DNA of 64,000 nucleotides from Heligmosomoides polygyrus polygyrus (lineage: Eukaryota > Nematoda > Chromadorea > Rhabditida > Heligmosomidae): the NCBI GenBank assembly GCA_947396885.1, contig OX377202.1, positions 3,596,001 to 3,660,000 of the forward strand, written 5' to 3'. Below the pieces are notes generated by a model that saw only the letters and a list, made by a program, of their open reading frames with translations, was not told the DNA's origin and made no database searches. Every line of letters begins with the position of its first letter. The first letter of the stretch is position 1. This document shows positions 29,043 through 38,933 of the stretch, in pieces. Position numbers and translations under genes: made by a program.

Positions 29043-30086
29043 GCGCTATGTGACTATGAAGGGGTTGGATAAATTAAAAAATATATATATATGCCTAGGT
29101 AGACATTTATGTAAGCAATACAAAACTAGTTACCATTTAACCGGAATGGTCCTCCATCTTGCTTGGGGGGGGGGGGTCCTCCGAGTGACCTAAGTACACT
29201 CGGGCCACACCCCGGAGTCCCTTCCCTTGCCCAAATCTGTGCTCTCCTCCGCGTCAGCGGAGGAGAGCACAGAACAGATATTCCTCTTCTTAAATTTGCT
29301 TCCAGATTTTAGGCAAGGGAAGGGACTCCGGGGTGTAGGCAATTTAAACACGGGTGCGTAACTCGGCCACACCCCGGAGTCCCTTCCCTTGCCCAAATCT
29401 GAATCCCCCCTCACTCCCATCCCCCTCGGTAACACACTGATAGTAAAGCAAACAACCAAACAATGCTATAGCTCTGTTCTGTGCTCTCCTCCGCTGACGC
29501 GGAGCAGAGCACAGATTTAGGCAGGGGAAGGGACTCCAGGGTGAGGCCCGAGTGGCGCACCCGTGCTAGGATTGCCTACATCCTGGAGTTCCCTCCCTTG
29601 CCAAATTCGGAACCACGTAAAACACGGATCTGTAATCGAAAAGCGGAGATAAGACTGCATTCACATTCGCTATATGTAGCTACACGCCGCGGCTGCCCGC
29701 CGCGGCAGACCATGCTGACCCCCCCCCCCCCAACCACCATAGCGCCGAAGAGAACTTCGAGAAGGCAAAGGGAAAAGCTCTAAAAGAACTCTAAACAAAA
29801 AACCGCTTGGGATGGTTTTTCGTCGCGCCGTCTCGCGCACTCCACGCCTCCGTTCTCTCTCCTCGTGCAATATCATCTTCGCTGCAGGACCTAGGTCCAA
29901 TAGTAGGAGAACGCCCTTTAAATTACCGGCCGAAACTGCCGTAAAGCGAGCTAGGTGAGTCTTTTTTTCCCTCTCCCTACCGTTTTGCATGAATCCTTTT
30001 ATTTCAACGAATCACCTAGGATGTGCTGAGTCCCATCCTAGGTGATTCATTGAATTTATCCGACCCCTTCATAGTCACATAGCGCC
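29043..30086. mobile_element. TIR element, about 1.04 kb, holding nested MITEs
   Basis: The ends GGCGCTATGTGACTATGAAG (29043) and CTTCATAGTCACATAGCGCC (to 30086) are inverted repeats of at least 33 bases. Inside are several copies of a palindromic sequence (29185-29600) and a separate perfect palindrome (GAATCACCTAGGATG ... CATCCTAGGTGATTC, 30006-30050). No transposase is visible. Confidence 0.82.
29185..29600. repeat. nested palindromic MITE cluster
   Basis: CCCCGGAGTCCCTTCCCTTG occurs at about 29210 and 29371, and its inverse (AAGGGAAGGGACTCCGGGGT) at about 29314 and, diverged, at 29526. Between them lie hairpins built on TCTGTGCTCTCCTCCGC. A further relative is at about 45364. Confidence 0.85.
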
Positions 30087-30587
30087 ACGGTTGACACCCA
30101 CGTATTAGTATGTCATGCTGCGCATTCATTTACGTCATGTTTCATTGTGTATCCACGGCATACATGATACCATACCTTCGTCAAGATATACCATCTTTCA
30201 CGGCACCCATTCCGAAACTTATTTATTCTAGAAGGAAGAGCTGCAGTCGGTGGAAGGAACAGTTGCAGGAAAAGATGACCATTTTGTGCATCCACCAAGA
30301 GTTTTATCTAGCGACTGTATTCCTACAAACTTCGATTGCGGTAGGTATACTTCTTCTGAGGTAGACATCCACTTACCAATGTCAACGATATGGTAGTTGT
30401 GGAGCCACCTTACAAAAAGTGTCAGAAAAACGGAAAAAAGGAAAGGAGACGCACCGATGGCAAGGAAAACAAATAAATATCTTATTTACAGAATCTGTTA
30501 GGAGGATGTTTAGTTGCGATCAAAACTCTTGCGCCAGGCAAAACTCGAACTCGCACCTTCTTCTTTCCAGGCACGGATGCTCGCCTT

Positions 30588-31226
30588 AAGGGCTCCGCAC
30601 ACTTCTGCGGCGTTGCCGCAGCCCTATCCTTCAACATAGGGCAAGGACGCAGAGGCCGCCGGCAACGGCAGCCGGCGCCGTCCCGCACCCACACAGTTTT
30701 GCGGCATCGCCGCACCGACGGCAATAATGATTGAAATCATTGTTGCCGTCGGTGCGGCGATGCCGCAGACAGAGAATGTCTGCGCACTAGACGATCGCGC
30801 TGGGAAAATGAAATGAAAACACATGCGTCCTTTAAGTTAGCTGATCGATAGGGCCAATCAGCTGTTAATTTTCGACGCTCCGGACGACGTTTTTGGCGGT
30901 ATTTTGTTGGTTTCTTGTGTTGTGTTAGCTATTTCGCTTGTCTACTACCCCTTTGATAGGTTTGGTGTGATAGGCTACTCATTGCGTGAGCTGTTGTTCC
31001 GTCAAGAAAAGATTAGTCCACAAATATATCGCTCGAAGTTTTACCTCGGGATCATTGTTTCGTAGTGATATTATTTCTTTGTTCTTCCATTCCAGAAAAT
31101 CAATGAGTCACATCATCTCAAGAACCTCTTATGCTACTACTCTACTGAAGAGAATTAATGAAATGGAAAGTTTCAGCTGATTTCTTGAGCTGGCTGCGGC
31201 AACGCCGCAAAAATGTGCGGAGCTCT
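30588..31226. mobile_element. GC-rich MITE, family G, copy 1
   Basis: Ends AAGGGCTCCGCACACTTCTG and GAGCT-type inverse, with GCGGCGTTGCCGCAGCC continuing the repeat. It contains the palindrome CGACGGCAATAATGATT with its inverse near 30715-30755. Copy 2 is at 44176-44824. Confidence 0.8.
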
Positions 31227-31552
31227 TTACACCACCAGCGCTGTTTTCACCGAACAGATCCACGATATTTTCCTAGCAATCTCACCTATCAGCACTCACC
31301 CGTGATATCGGGATGAGCCGGCCGCTGATATCAGCATGAAATCGGTTAAGCTAACAGCTTCTATCTTCTATAACAGCCGCTCTAGGCTTGAGCAAAAATG
31401 AAAACATTTCTACGAAGGCCTTCAGCTTAACCGGTTTCATGCTGATATCAGCGGCCGGCCCATCCTGATATCACGGGTAAGTGCTGATAGGTGAGATTCA
31501 TAGGAAGATATAGTGGATGTTTTGTTCGGTCAAAACAGCGCTGGTGGTGTAA
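31227..31552. mobile_element. foldback MITE, 326 bp
   Basis: Arms TTACACCACCAGCGCTGTTT and AAACAGCGCTGGTGGTGTAA, continuing for more than 100 bases each (AGCACT(C/T)ACCCGTGATATC, CCGGCCGCTGATATCAGCAT). The loop is about 80 bases. Confidence 0.88.
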
Positions 31553-31715
31553 GGCGAGCATCGCTGGCCGGAAATCAGAAGGTGCGGTTTCGAGTCCCGC
31601 CTGGCGCAAGAGTTTTGATCGCAACTAGACGTCCTAACAGCGTCTATCTTCTTTAACAGCCGCTCTAGGCTTAAGCAAAAATGAAAATATCTTATTTATT
31701 TTCCTTGCTATCACA

Positions 31716-32501
31716 GCTATCGTCTTATTTCAAGACTTCACGACTGTCCTGCTGCCTGACGCGTGGCACCTTGCCGCAAAAGTGAGCGAAGTAGCATGTT
31801 GTTTTCTACAGATGAACGTCGTCTTAGATGGAAGTGAACAAACACGGGCAACAACATAAGAATAGAGTATTCGAAGCAAAATTACTCATAGGACAAGCAA
31901 GAAAGGGCCGGAGTGACCAACTTTGTTAGCAATAGGGAAGTATGTAAAAAAAGGAAAATATGCACACGCTAGAAGAAGTGAATGTGATTGCAGTAGCAAC
32001 ACAACGCAACTCCACATGTCAGCTTTACGATATGCGTTAAAATTAGGCAACTGTAGTATCTAAACACACTGTATAGTGAAATATGCTTGCATAGCCAATA
32101 GGTATAGCAATTTTAGGAGGCGACAAGAAAACCAGATCTCAAGAAAGTGTGAGTTCTATATTAGAGTCTTAGTTTTGGAACCATTTGCCCAGGGAAAACT
32201 GAAATGTAGTTGAGTGATCTCCGAAAGCAAACAAAAAGATGTGCAAGTTAATGCACATCCCCACGTAGTGTGCGTTAATCCCTCCAACAAAAAATTATGT
32301 GAAAAAACCGATTGGTAGAACTATGCACACAATCGGAAAGACTTCGTCATCTCCCTCATTAATAGCCGCTTAAGAAGAGAGGTGACAATTCTACAAACAT
32401 CCACATTCTGCGTCACTTTTTGAGACGCTACAACTTGTCATCCTCATCTGGCATTTAGATAGTGCCACTATCAAGTGACGTCGCTACACATTACTTTTCA
32501 G
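31716..32501. other. unassigned, upstream of exon group X
   Basis: No repeat or gene that I can support. An upstream exon for group X was looked for and not found. Confidence 0.5.
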
Positions 32502-32564
32502 ACCCAAACAGTTAAACAAGAAGGAACCAATGCCCCCAAATTTGCCTCGACGACTGCTTGCCAG
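32502..32564 (+). CDS. group X exon 1 (first seen), unknown product
   Basis: Acceptor ACTTTTCAG, donor GTAGAG, 63 bases, phase 0 at both ends. It reads TQTVKQEGTNAPKFASTTAC. Polar, low-complexity, like the following group X exons. No family recognised; the true first exon is not identified. Confidence 0.5.
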
Positions 32565-32939
32565 GTAGAGCTCATTTACGCTCAATTCAACACACGCAAA
32601 AAAAAAAGAAAGAAAAAATGGCACCTTTGCATGAAATGCGGGAGTGAGAACAACTGAAATAATCGACACAATATCTAAATGTGAACATCGATCAAACCAC
32701 TTCTGCCGTGTCTTGAGGAAGTATGTGTTGGTGGCCCTTGAAGTAGCGCCCACTGTAAGCGAGAGGATGATGAGTGACAAAAATCGTAAAGGAAAAGTGG
32801 AAGACTGGATTGATCGCAGACAGCGTTGACTAGTGCCAATGAAACGGTAATCAACAACTCTGCAATTGATAAATCAGCAGTGCCACTTCTTTGAATCCTG
32901 CTACAAAGTCTGGTGTCGAGCCTCGCAATCTCTTAAGGC

Positions 32940-33440
32940 TCTCGGTCCTCCGCGAGGGTCCAGGCTCGCGGTGAACCCGATGAGGCGCACCATCGCGTGG
33001 CCCGCCCCGCCTCCTCCGGCATTGATCCGGGCGGAGCTCGCGCACTCGAGCGGGTATTTATCCGCTCCCGTGCATAGTCGACCGTTAATCTACGCCTGCA
33101 CCGACCACGAGCGGGGCCGCGCCTTTGAGGCGTAGCCCGGCCGCCCGCTTCACACTCCGATCAGCCAGGCTCTCCCTCTAGGCCTGGTCACATTCTCGTC
33201 TACTACCATCACATCGACTGCCTAGATGGCGGTTCTTCCAAGAGGGACCGCCGGGGCTCGGGGTGCCGAATCAATCAATACAGTGGAGCGTCCGCCTATG
33301 CCTGCATCTCTCCATTCTCTCGTCGCTCTACTCTGCCGTCTATTCTATCGATTACATCGCATACCAGCGTCAGTCGCCGGCTTCGCCGACGCCTGACGCT
33401 GAACCCACGGGCCACGCAAGGCTTGCCGGCTTCGGATATG
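32940..33440. other. unexplained GC-rich block
   Basis: About 500 bases markedly richer in G+C than the surroundings, with short inverted pieces (CTCCGCGAGGG, GCGGTTC.TCC...GGGACCGCC). The plus frame from 33263 is open through the repeat R copy but shows no known domain. It may be a repeat-derived or transferred fragment; I cannot assign it. Confidence 0.4.
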
Positions 33441-33489
33441 GCGGGCCACGTAAGGGACGTAGCCCAAATTTAGCTACACTCGCTAATCC

Positions 33490-33615
33490 AGCGCAGAGTT
33501 GCGCTGGTGTCGAAATATTTGCATTTTGTCGTTTCCCAGAGAAAGACAATTCTGCTCATACACAACACTTGGACTGTTCCAACCTACCGTTGAGATTGTC
33601 TCCTGGTCAGGGGTA
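33490..33615 (+). repeat. dispersed repeat R, copy 2
   Basis: Matches 20640-20765: CAGCGCAGAGTTGCGCTGG(T)GTCGA through GTTGAGATTGTCTCCTGGTC. The CAGVEI and LPLR translated motifs are shared with copy 1. Confidence 0.8.
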
Positions 33616-33744
33616 TATCTCAGCAAGGGAAATGGATAGTACTGTGAGAATCTCTAGCCTTAATATAGTAGAAAAACATGTTTCGTTTTTTCTGAGTCCT
33701 TGAGCCCAAAGAACTACGGGCCCTCGAAACTAGGTAATACAGAG

Positions 33745-33910
33745 GTCGGATCCGTCAACGACTTACATTACTTTAACAGAGAATTCACAGCGGAAAACTC
33801 AGATAACGCGGCTTATCGCTCACCATATCGCTAGATAAGCTGCGCTAACAGGGATTGTAATTTGTAATTTTCTCTGTTAAACTGTTGTAAGTCGTTGACG
33901 AATACGGCCT
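33745..33910. mobile_element. MITE, family S, copy 1
   Basis: The ends GAGGTCGGATCCGTCAACGA and TCGTTGACGAATACGGCCTC are imperfect inverted repeats, continuing with CTTACA...TTTAACAGAGAA against TTCTCTGTTAAA. Related to 49690-49862 and to the ends of the foldback at 60829-61755. Confidence 0.8.
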
Positions 33911-33929
33911 CGGGATGACACCGTCAGCG

Positions 33930-34885
33930 CATAAGAGCGCGCGTTGATGTGTGGGAAGTGGCAAAAAGCCTTTGCGGCAAGCGAATCGTTGGCTCAGCAG
34001 GGTGCTACGCTGCTTCACAGGTGTTAGACCAGATGTTCGACTCACCTGCTATGCACTATTTTTCAATTTTTCATGACCGCTGCCTCCTTTACCGATTTGC
34101 TTCCTACACATCCCCTACACATCAGTGTAACTGGTAAAGTAGGGGATAGATTCGTGATCAGCACCTCTAAATAACTCCTATAGATGAAGCTTGAGTGAAA
34201 GGCATGACCAAGACCTCGACAGCCCTAGCCACTCGTTCTTGCTGTAATTCATATTTGGTCACTGTTTAACATTCGCTGAAAAACACAAAACTTGTTTAAT
34301 ACAGAAAGTGAGAAAAGTGAGTAAAGCGCAGTTCAAAATAAATCCTTATTTAACAATTTAGAGTGAGTACAGTGAAACAAATGTGTAGGAGATGTATAGA
34401 AAGTAGGTTGATTTAGACAGCCACTAAGGCACAATTGTATTTTCACTACTCCAGAGGACGAGAAGAGGACGAAAAAAATTCCGTCCAAACCTCGCCAAAG
34501 GGGGTTATTTGAGGTGCTGATCACGAATATGACATCCGTTTTTCGTGAAGTACGGTAAGTTACAGTAGGTAGATGACTAATGGTAAGGTTATGACCACCT
34601 TTTGGCCCAAACTTCGTCTATAGCACGATTCTGACCCTTATTTGACAATTTGGAGTGAAATAAATGTGTAGAAGAAATAAATGTGTAGGATAAATAAATA
34701 ATAAATAATAAATAAATAATAAATGTGTAGGAAGCAAAATGGTAAAGGAGACAGCGGTCATGAAAAATGCAAAAACAGGGCATAACACGGGAGTCAAAAT
34801 ACGGCCTATTATCTGTGAAGCAGCGCCACACCCTGTTGAGCCACCGGCTCATTTGCCGCAGAGCCCTTCGCCACGTCCCATCAGC
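33930..34885. mobile_element. foldback pair with tRNA-like heads
   Basis: The plus-strand unit 33930-34140 (AAGCCTTTGCGGCAAGCGA, GCTGCTTCACAG, TGTTCGACTC, TTTTTCATGACCGCTG, TTGCTTCCTACACA) recurs inverted at 34725-34885. The sequence between is A/T-rich with further inverted pieces (TTGAGGTGCTGATCACGAAT against ATTCGTGATCAGCACCTCTA). The tRNA-like promoter pattern is imperfect. Confidence 0.7.
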
Positions 34886-34889
34886 GTAC

Positions 34890-35454
34890 GTGCGCACACT
34901 TATGCACGTGGGCACGTGCCTACAGTGCAATTGCACCCAACTTCGAATGTCCGTAGCTCTTTAGATTCAAAGACTCAGCAAAAACGGAACCTATTTTTCT
35001 ACCACATGAAGGGTGGAGATTCTCGCAGTACTATCCATTTCCCCCGTTCAGACCTACGCCAGAAACCCTACCCTGGTTTCTATAACGGGCTTATACTTTT
35101 AGGCACCCAAACACTAAGCAGCAAAGTTTCACCTAAGTCTCTATGTTAAAGACACTGTAACCGGCGGAGCAGGCAGTCCAGGCTCCGGTTCTCATAAACT
35201 CTTTCCCATAAACTGAAATCAAACAAAAAGTGTTCAATTTGGTGCATTCACTTTGTGCCAGCCTTCTGCACATTGCGTGATGTTCTATCACAATTTTGGA
35301 ATCTTGTCAAACTTCGCCGCTGTAAAATTCAAGTGCGCTGAGTCTTTAGCGCAGCTTCTTATACGGTTAAATAGCCGTTCCAGTGAGTATCTAAGAACAT
35401 AGAGTACTCATGTATCTTTTCTGTTTAATTGCAATTATGTTTTTTTTTCTTCAG
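34890..35454. other. unassigned intron of group X
   Basis: Contains a short inverted match (35015-35045) to the flank of repeat R at 33615. No gene seen. Confidence 0.45.
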
Positions 35455-35511
35455 AAGAGCACAGCAAACACGCAGTCCAACTCAAAGTCTGAAGCTGAAC
35501 GCAAAGATAAG
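35455..35511 (+). CDS. group X exon, unknown product
   Basis: A strong acceptor (poly-T then TTCTTCAG) and donor GTAGTG bound 57 bases in phase 0 at both ends. It reads KSTANTQSNSKSEAERKDK, a charged, disordered-looking segment. It joins the exon at 37338 in frame, with or without the candidate at 35767. Confidence 0.6.
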
Positions 35512-35766
35512 GTAGTGTCGTGATGATTTACATGATTTTTATTGCAACGATTAAACTCGTTTTGTTGGAACAGTGATGTAATTGGTAAATATAAGCTAAC
35601 CGAATCGAATTGTATACTATACTACGCCGTAGTGGGTGTGGTGTTTCAGGAGCATTCGCACTGAAAATGATGTCTATCCTCCTACAGTATACATACTCAC
35701 TTGAAGAACAACGACGTGATTCTTTCAGCTGAGGCAAAATAATTTTGCTAATTTTTTGCTTTTCAG

Positions 35767-35826
35767 AACGGCAGAGACGAAGACGGAAGTGCTATTCCTG
35801 CACAGAAATACTTTCATCCCTACCCG
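35767..35826 (+). CDS. group X candidate exon
   Basis: Acceptor GCTTTTCAG. It reads NGRDEDGSAIPAQKYFHPYP. The only in-frame donor (CCG|GTCCGT) is weak; without it the frame stops at TAG 30 bases later. Could be an optional or cryptic exon. Confidence 0.35.
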
Positions 35827-36174
35827 GTCCGTCAAGCACTCAGCTGTTCTTAGCCTCTTTGGCATTTCTATAGCCTTCTCAGAAAGATTAGCGGTAAAAT
35901 GCAATAATAATAGCGCGCTAAGAGCTACCGATTGTCACTTTGTCGGAAATTAGCGGAAAGCAGGTACCCTAAAATAGGACAAAATATCGGAAAATACCCA
36001 ATAAGTGTGAGTATTGGTGCGTTTATAGTGTCTTTGGCGTGATTTTGAAATTGAAAAAAATTGACGATACGTCGCGGACAAATGGATGAATTCATGTGGC
36101 CTCCACTTATGAGCAGAGGCTGTGAAACCAAAATTGTTACGAAACTACCTTCTAATACCCACAAAAGTAGAGGG

Positions 36175-36235
36175 CGTAGCACATATCATAGAGGGACTGA
36201 TTAACACCGTCCTTTATCCTTTATCCTAACCCTAA
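36175..36235 (+). repeat. SINE tail fragment
   Basis: CATATCATAGAGGGACTGAT, then TAACACCGTCCTTTATCCTTTATCC, matches the tail of the SINE at 37515-37809. Confidence 0.6.
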
Positions 36236-36289
36236 GGCACAGTCACTGACGTAGTATTGCCCACCGTACACTTACGAAAGTTTTGGAAA

Positions 36290-36575
36290 ATCGTTTTGCA
36301 TTCGCCTAGCCCAGTACTATGGTGCTTCTTGGGTCCGTACGTTAGATACCCCTTAGATATCTCGCCCTGGATAGCCCCGCCCGCGGGAACGAGTTGTCAT
36401 GGGCGGGCGCTGCGACTCAGCTGTTATGTTAGATGTTTCGGTAGGAACCCCACCCACTTCTTCATATCCTTACCTCCGTTTCCCCATCTACACCACCCAT
36501 CTTGTTATTTCATGAAGGTTACCTTGTCATTCTGGCTACAAGTACCCTTCTTGACAAGCAACACGGTTTGGTACT
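36290..36575 (+). repeat. dispersed repeat T, copy 1
   Basis: Contains CAGCTGTTATGT, then TTTCATGAAGG and CTACAAGTACCCTTCTTGACAAGCAA. A second copy lies inverted at 38555-38765. Non-coding. Confidence 0.65.
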
Positions 36576-37337
36576 TTTAAGTGGATGCTCCGACAAAACT
36601 GATATCTCTAAACCTGCCTGTAAGTTGATCTGCTCACTTGGTTCATGCTAACAATTATTTCGCACTATCTGTCATACGTTGCCAAATTTTCTTGCTATCC
36701 ATAAGGTTATCACGTGTGTACCACTTAAAGGTGGGACTAGGTTAGTAGACCCTTAGATATAGATTAGTTTAGACCTTTGAACCATAGATTAGCATTACAG
36801 CGTTCTACCTTCAAGTTGCGTTGACGAGTCTGTTGCTCCTATATTCCCTTTTCTTATTCTCTGAACTAGGGACGGGGATAACATTTATGATGGAACAATG
36901 TCTCGACCCACAACTTTAAACCAAAACAGATTGAAGCACTTTTCCTTGAATTCAACACATTTGGCAGAGCTTTCATTGTCAACACCGCTCACACCATTAC
37001 TTCTAATCGGTTATTGCTCATTCATACACCCATTTGAAGATGGCGCCAGCAGCACGCCGTCTTCGAATGGAGAACGTCCTCTTGCACAGCCTAAACTCGT
37101 CCGAAAGCATTGTTCGCTTCGCCCTTCCGCCCTGTCGGGGATTCTAAAATAACGCAGTCATGCTCCTTGATTCTCAAAGATATATGCATTAAAAATTCCC
37201 GACCAGGAGCTCTGTTGGAACTTTTCAGAATCACTTCTGTCACTTCTCATTTTCTACCTGCTATCTCACTACTAGTTGCTATATTCTAATATCTTTTAAT
37301 TTTTTGCACAATATATCACAATTTGGTCTGCTTTTAG

Positions 37338-37415
37338 AAATCGTCATCGATTATGAGCAATAAAGCCAAGAATGTCGGCCGTCCCTCTCACGGGTACAGC
37401 GGCGGTAGAAAAGCT
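37338..37415 (+). CDS. group X exon, unknown product
   Basis: Acceptor TGCTTTTAG, donor GTAAGT, 78 bases, phase 0 at both ends. It reads KSSSIMSNKAKNVGRPSHG, then YSGGRKA. Basic and Ser-rich. It joins directly and in frame to the terminal exon at 37828. Confidence 0.65.
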
Positions 37416-37514
37416 GTAAGTCTTACCTCATATTGCTAGGGTTGACATCTGAAAAACTAGGATATCCATAGTTCACGTAGAACATGCTTAATTATTGCCT
37501 GTTCACACAAGACA

Positions 37515-37809
37515 AGGACGCGTGGTAGCGCAGCCGAAGGAGGCGCCTGCAGTAGTGTGCGCTCCACTTCAAGGTTCCTGGTTCGTTTCCGCTCCAGGCT
37601 AACCATTCCTTTTATTCCTTCAGGTCGATAAAATAGTGCCAGACTTGTTTGCGAACGATAAAACACTGAATTTTCTATCGTATGGTCACAGAATGTCATG
37701 ACATAGGCAAAATATGCATTCAAATTGCTTTCATGATATGCCGTAGAACTAGTACCGCATCCCGCAAAGGGACTGACTAACACCGTAATCTATTCCATAT
37801 CCTTTATCC
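37515..37809 (+). repeat. tRNA-derived SINE, near complete
   Basis: Head CGTGGTAGCGCAGCCGAAGG (A box) and CCTGGTTCGTTTCCGC (B box) about 55 bases later, then a body (GTGCCAGACTTG, AACGATAAAACACTGAATTTTC, CAAAATATGCATTCAAAT, GGGACTGACTAACACCGTAA) ending in CATATCCTTTATCC. Parts recur at 25480-25735 and 36175-36235. The tRNA part does not fold into a full cloverleaf as read, so it is not called as a tRNA gene. Confidence 0.75.
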
Positions 37810-37827
37810 AAAATACACTATTTTTAG

Positions 37828-37965
37828 GTATGGCCTAAAAAGGCTCGCAGCTTCCATTCAACCTCCTCAAAAAGTGGATCATATCATTATGGATCATCGT
37901 TAAATCAAGACAGCGATTCAGCTTTGAGAACAGCTGTACCTTACTGCTCCAATTCCAGTGCATAA
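37828..37965 (+). CDS. group X terminal exon, unknown product
   Basis: Acceptor CTATTTTTAG, phase 0. It encodes 45 residues starting VWPKKARSFHSTSSKSGSY and ending AVPYCSNSSA, then TAA. Ser-rich (about a third Ser) and basic at its start, with no family recognised. AATAAA at about 38150 fits a polyadenylation signal. It could be the real end of group X, or one of two alternative ends if groups X and Y are one gene. Confidence 0.6.
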   Translation, partial: VWPKKARSFHSTSSKSGSYHYGSSLNQDSDSALRTAVPYCSNSSA

Positions 37966-38146
37966 CTAGGAGAATACTCGACACTTTAAGAAGCTGCGAA
38001 AAGCTACACTCGGAAGCAAATTTTTAAACTCGAAAAATTGCACTTCAATTACGGCCTTAGTTATTTCCATGACCAATTCTTAAGCTATCTTTACCGCACT
38101 TGTAATATAACTGTACTTATTTTAAGTTCCCATCTGAAATGAAAAT

Positions 38147-38154
38147 ATCAATAA
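38147..38154 (+). promoter_or_regulatory. polyadenylation signal (AATAAA)
   Basis: AATAAA in ATCAATAAATC, about 185 bases after the group X stop codon. The position and A/T-rich context suit a nematode 3' UTR. Confidence 0.45.
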
Positions 38155-38554
38155 ATCTTCAAATCATTTTAAGCTCCACTGAATCATGCATGCATTTTGT
38201 TGGTAACGTTGCGGTTTCCATTCCCGCAACGTTGATTTATATTTTTCAAAGCTCGCGTCATAGTTGAGGCAGAAAATGTGCATAGATTATACAACTCATG
38301 TATTCGATCCATCGCTGAGTACGAGTAACCCGTAGTCTCCCTAGCAGATGTAAAGACAGAGAGGTCCCTTCTATATGGTCACCAGGTAAAGGTTTCAACT
38401 TCCCATGGAGTCCTGAGCAGAGACCTAGATCGCTGGAGGATTTTGATGCCAAATATGTCGGCTGAAATTGCGAAACGTATTTACTGAACGGGAAAGTAAA
38501 TTATAAAACCCAACGAAAAACGAGTAGACCAACCTACAGGCAAGTTTAGTGATC

Positions 38555-38765
38555 ACTCATTTGTTACCTGAGTACCCATTCGAAGGCATTGTACCATCAT
38601 CTTGCTTATCAACAAGGGTACTTGTTGCCAAAAGCACAAGGAAGCCTCTATGAAGTAGTGAGGTGTTACAAGGCGGACGACGAAAATGAAAGAATCAGAC
38701 AGAATACAGCGAAGAGTCCATCGATAAGAACAGCTGATTTCTACTAACCCCCACATCGGTCTCAG
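38555..38765 (-). repeat. dispersed repeat T, copy 2 (inverted)
   Basis: The reverse complement carries CAGCTGTTCTTATC, CACTTCATAG-type sequence and CAACAAGTACCCTTGTTGATAAGCAAG, matching copy 1 at 36290-36575. Confidence 0.65.
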
Positions 38766-38933
38766 CGCTGAGCGCTATCTTAGAAACTCGTCCGCGATGG
38801 GCACTCCTGGCGCAATTAGCGCCGCGCTTCTGCAAGCTAGAGGAAGGAAGAACGGGCCTCTACTATTTCTGCAGGATTCTATACTCGTCTCGCGTAGCAT
38901 AAAGCTGCACCATAGGTGTGGGCAGATGTTATG

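Larger units (their letters stand above)
30457..31715. mobile_element. foldback element with tRNA-like arms and nested MITEs
   Basis: The outer arms are 30457-30590 and 31555-31715. The tRNA-like part reads, on the plus strand of the right arm, GGTTTCGAGTCCCGCC (B-box like), then TGGCGCAAGAGTTTTGATCG. It appears inverted at 30510-30570. Inside lie a GC-rich MITE (30588-31226) and a second foldback (31227-31552). A partial relative of the tRNA-like part is at 59515-59580. Non-coding. Confidence 0.82.

Noticed and set aside
31814..31861. ATG-starting exon after TTCTACAG (MNVVLDGSEQT)
   Set aside because: No donor before its TAA and no upstream partner.
33263..33703. Plus frame of 146 codons
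   Set aside because: It runs through repeat R and the GC-rich block; part of the frame is shared with other repeat copies, so it is not read as a gene.
37515..37600. Functional tRNA gene
   Set aside because: A and B boxes are present but no complete cloverleaf or clear acceptor stem is seen; followed by a SINE body.
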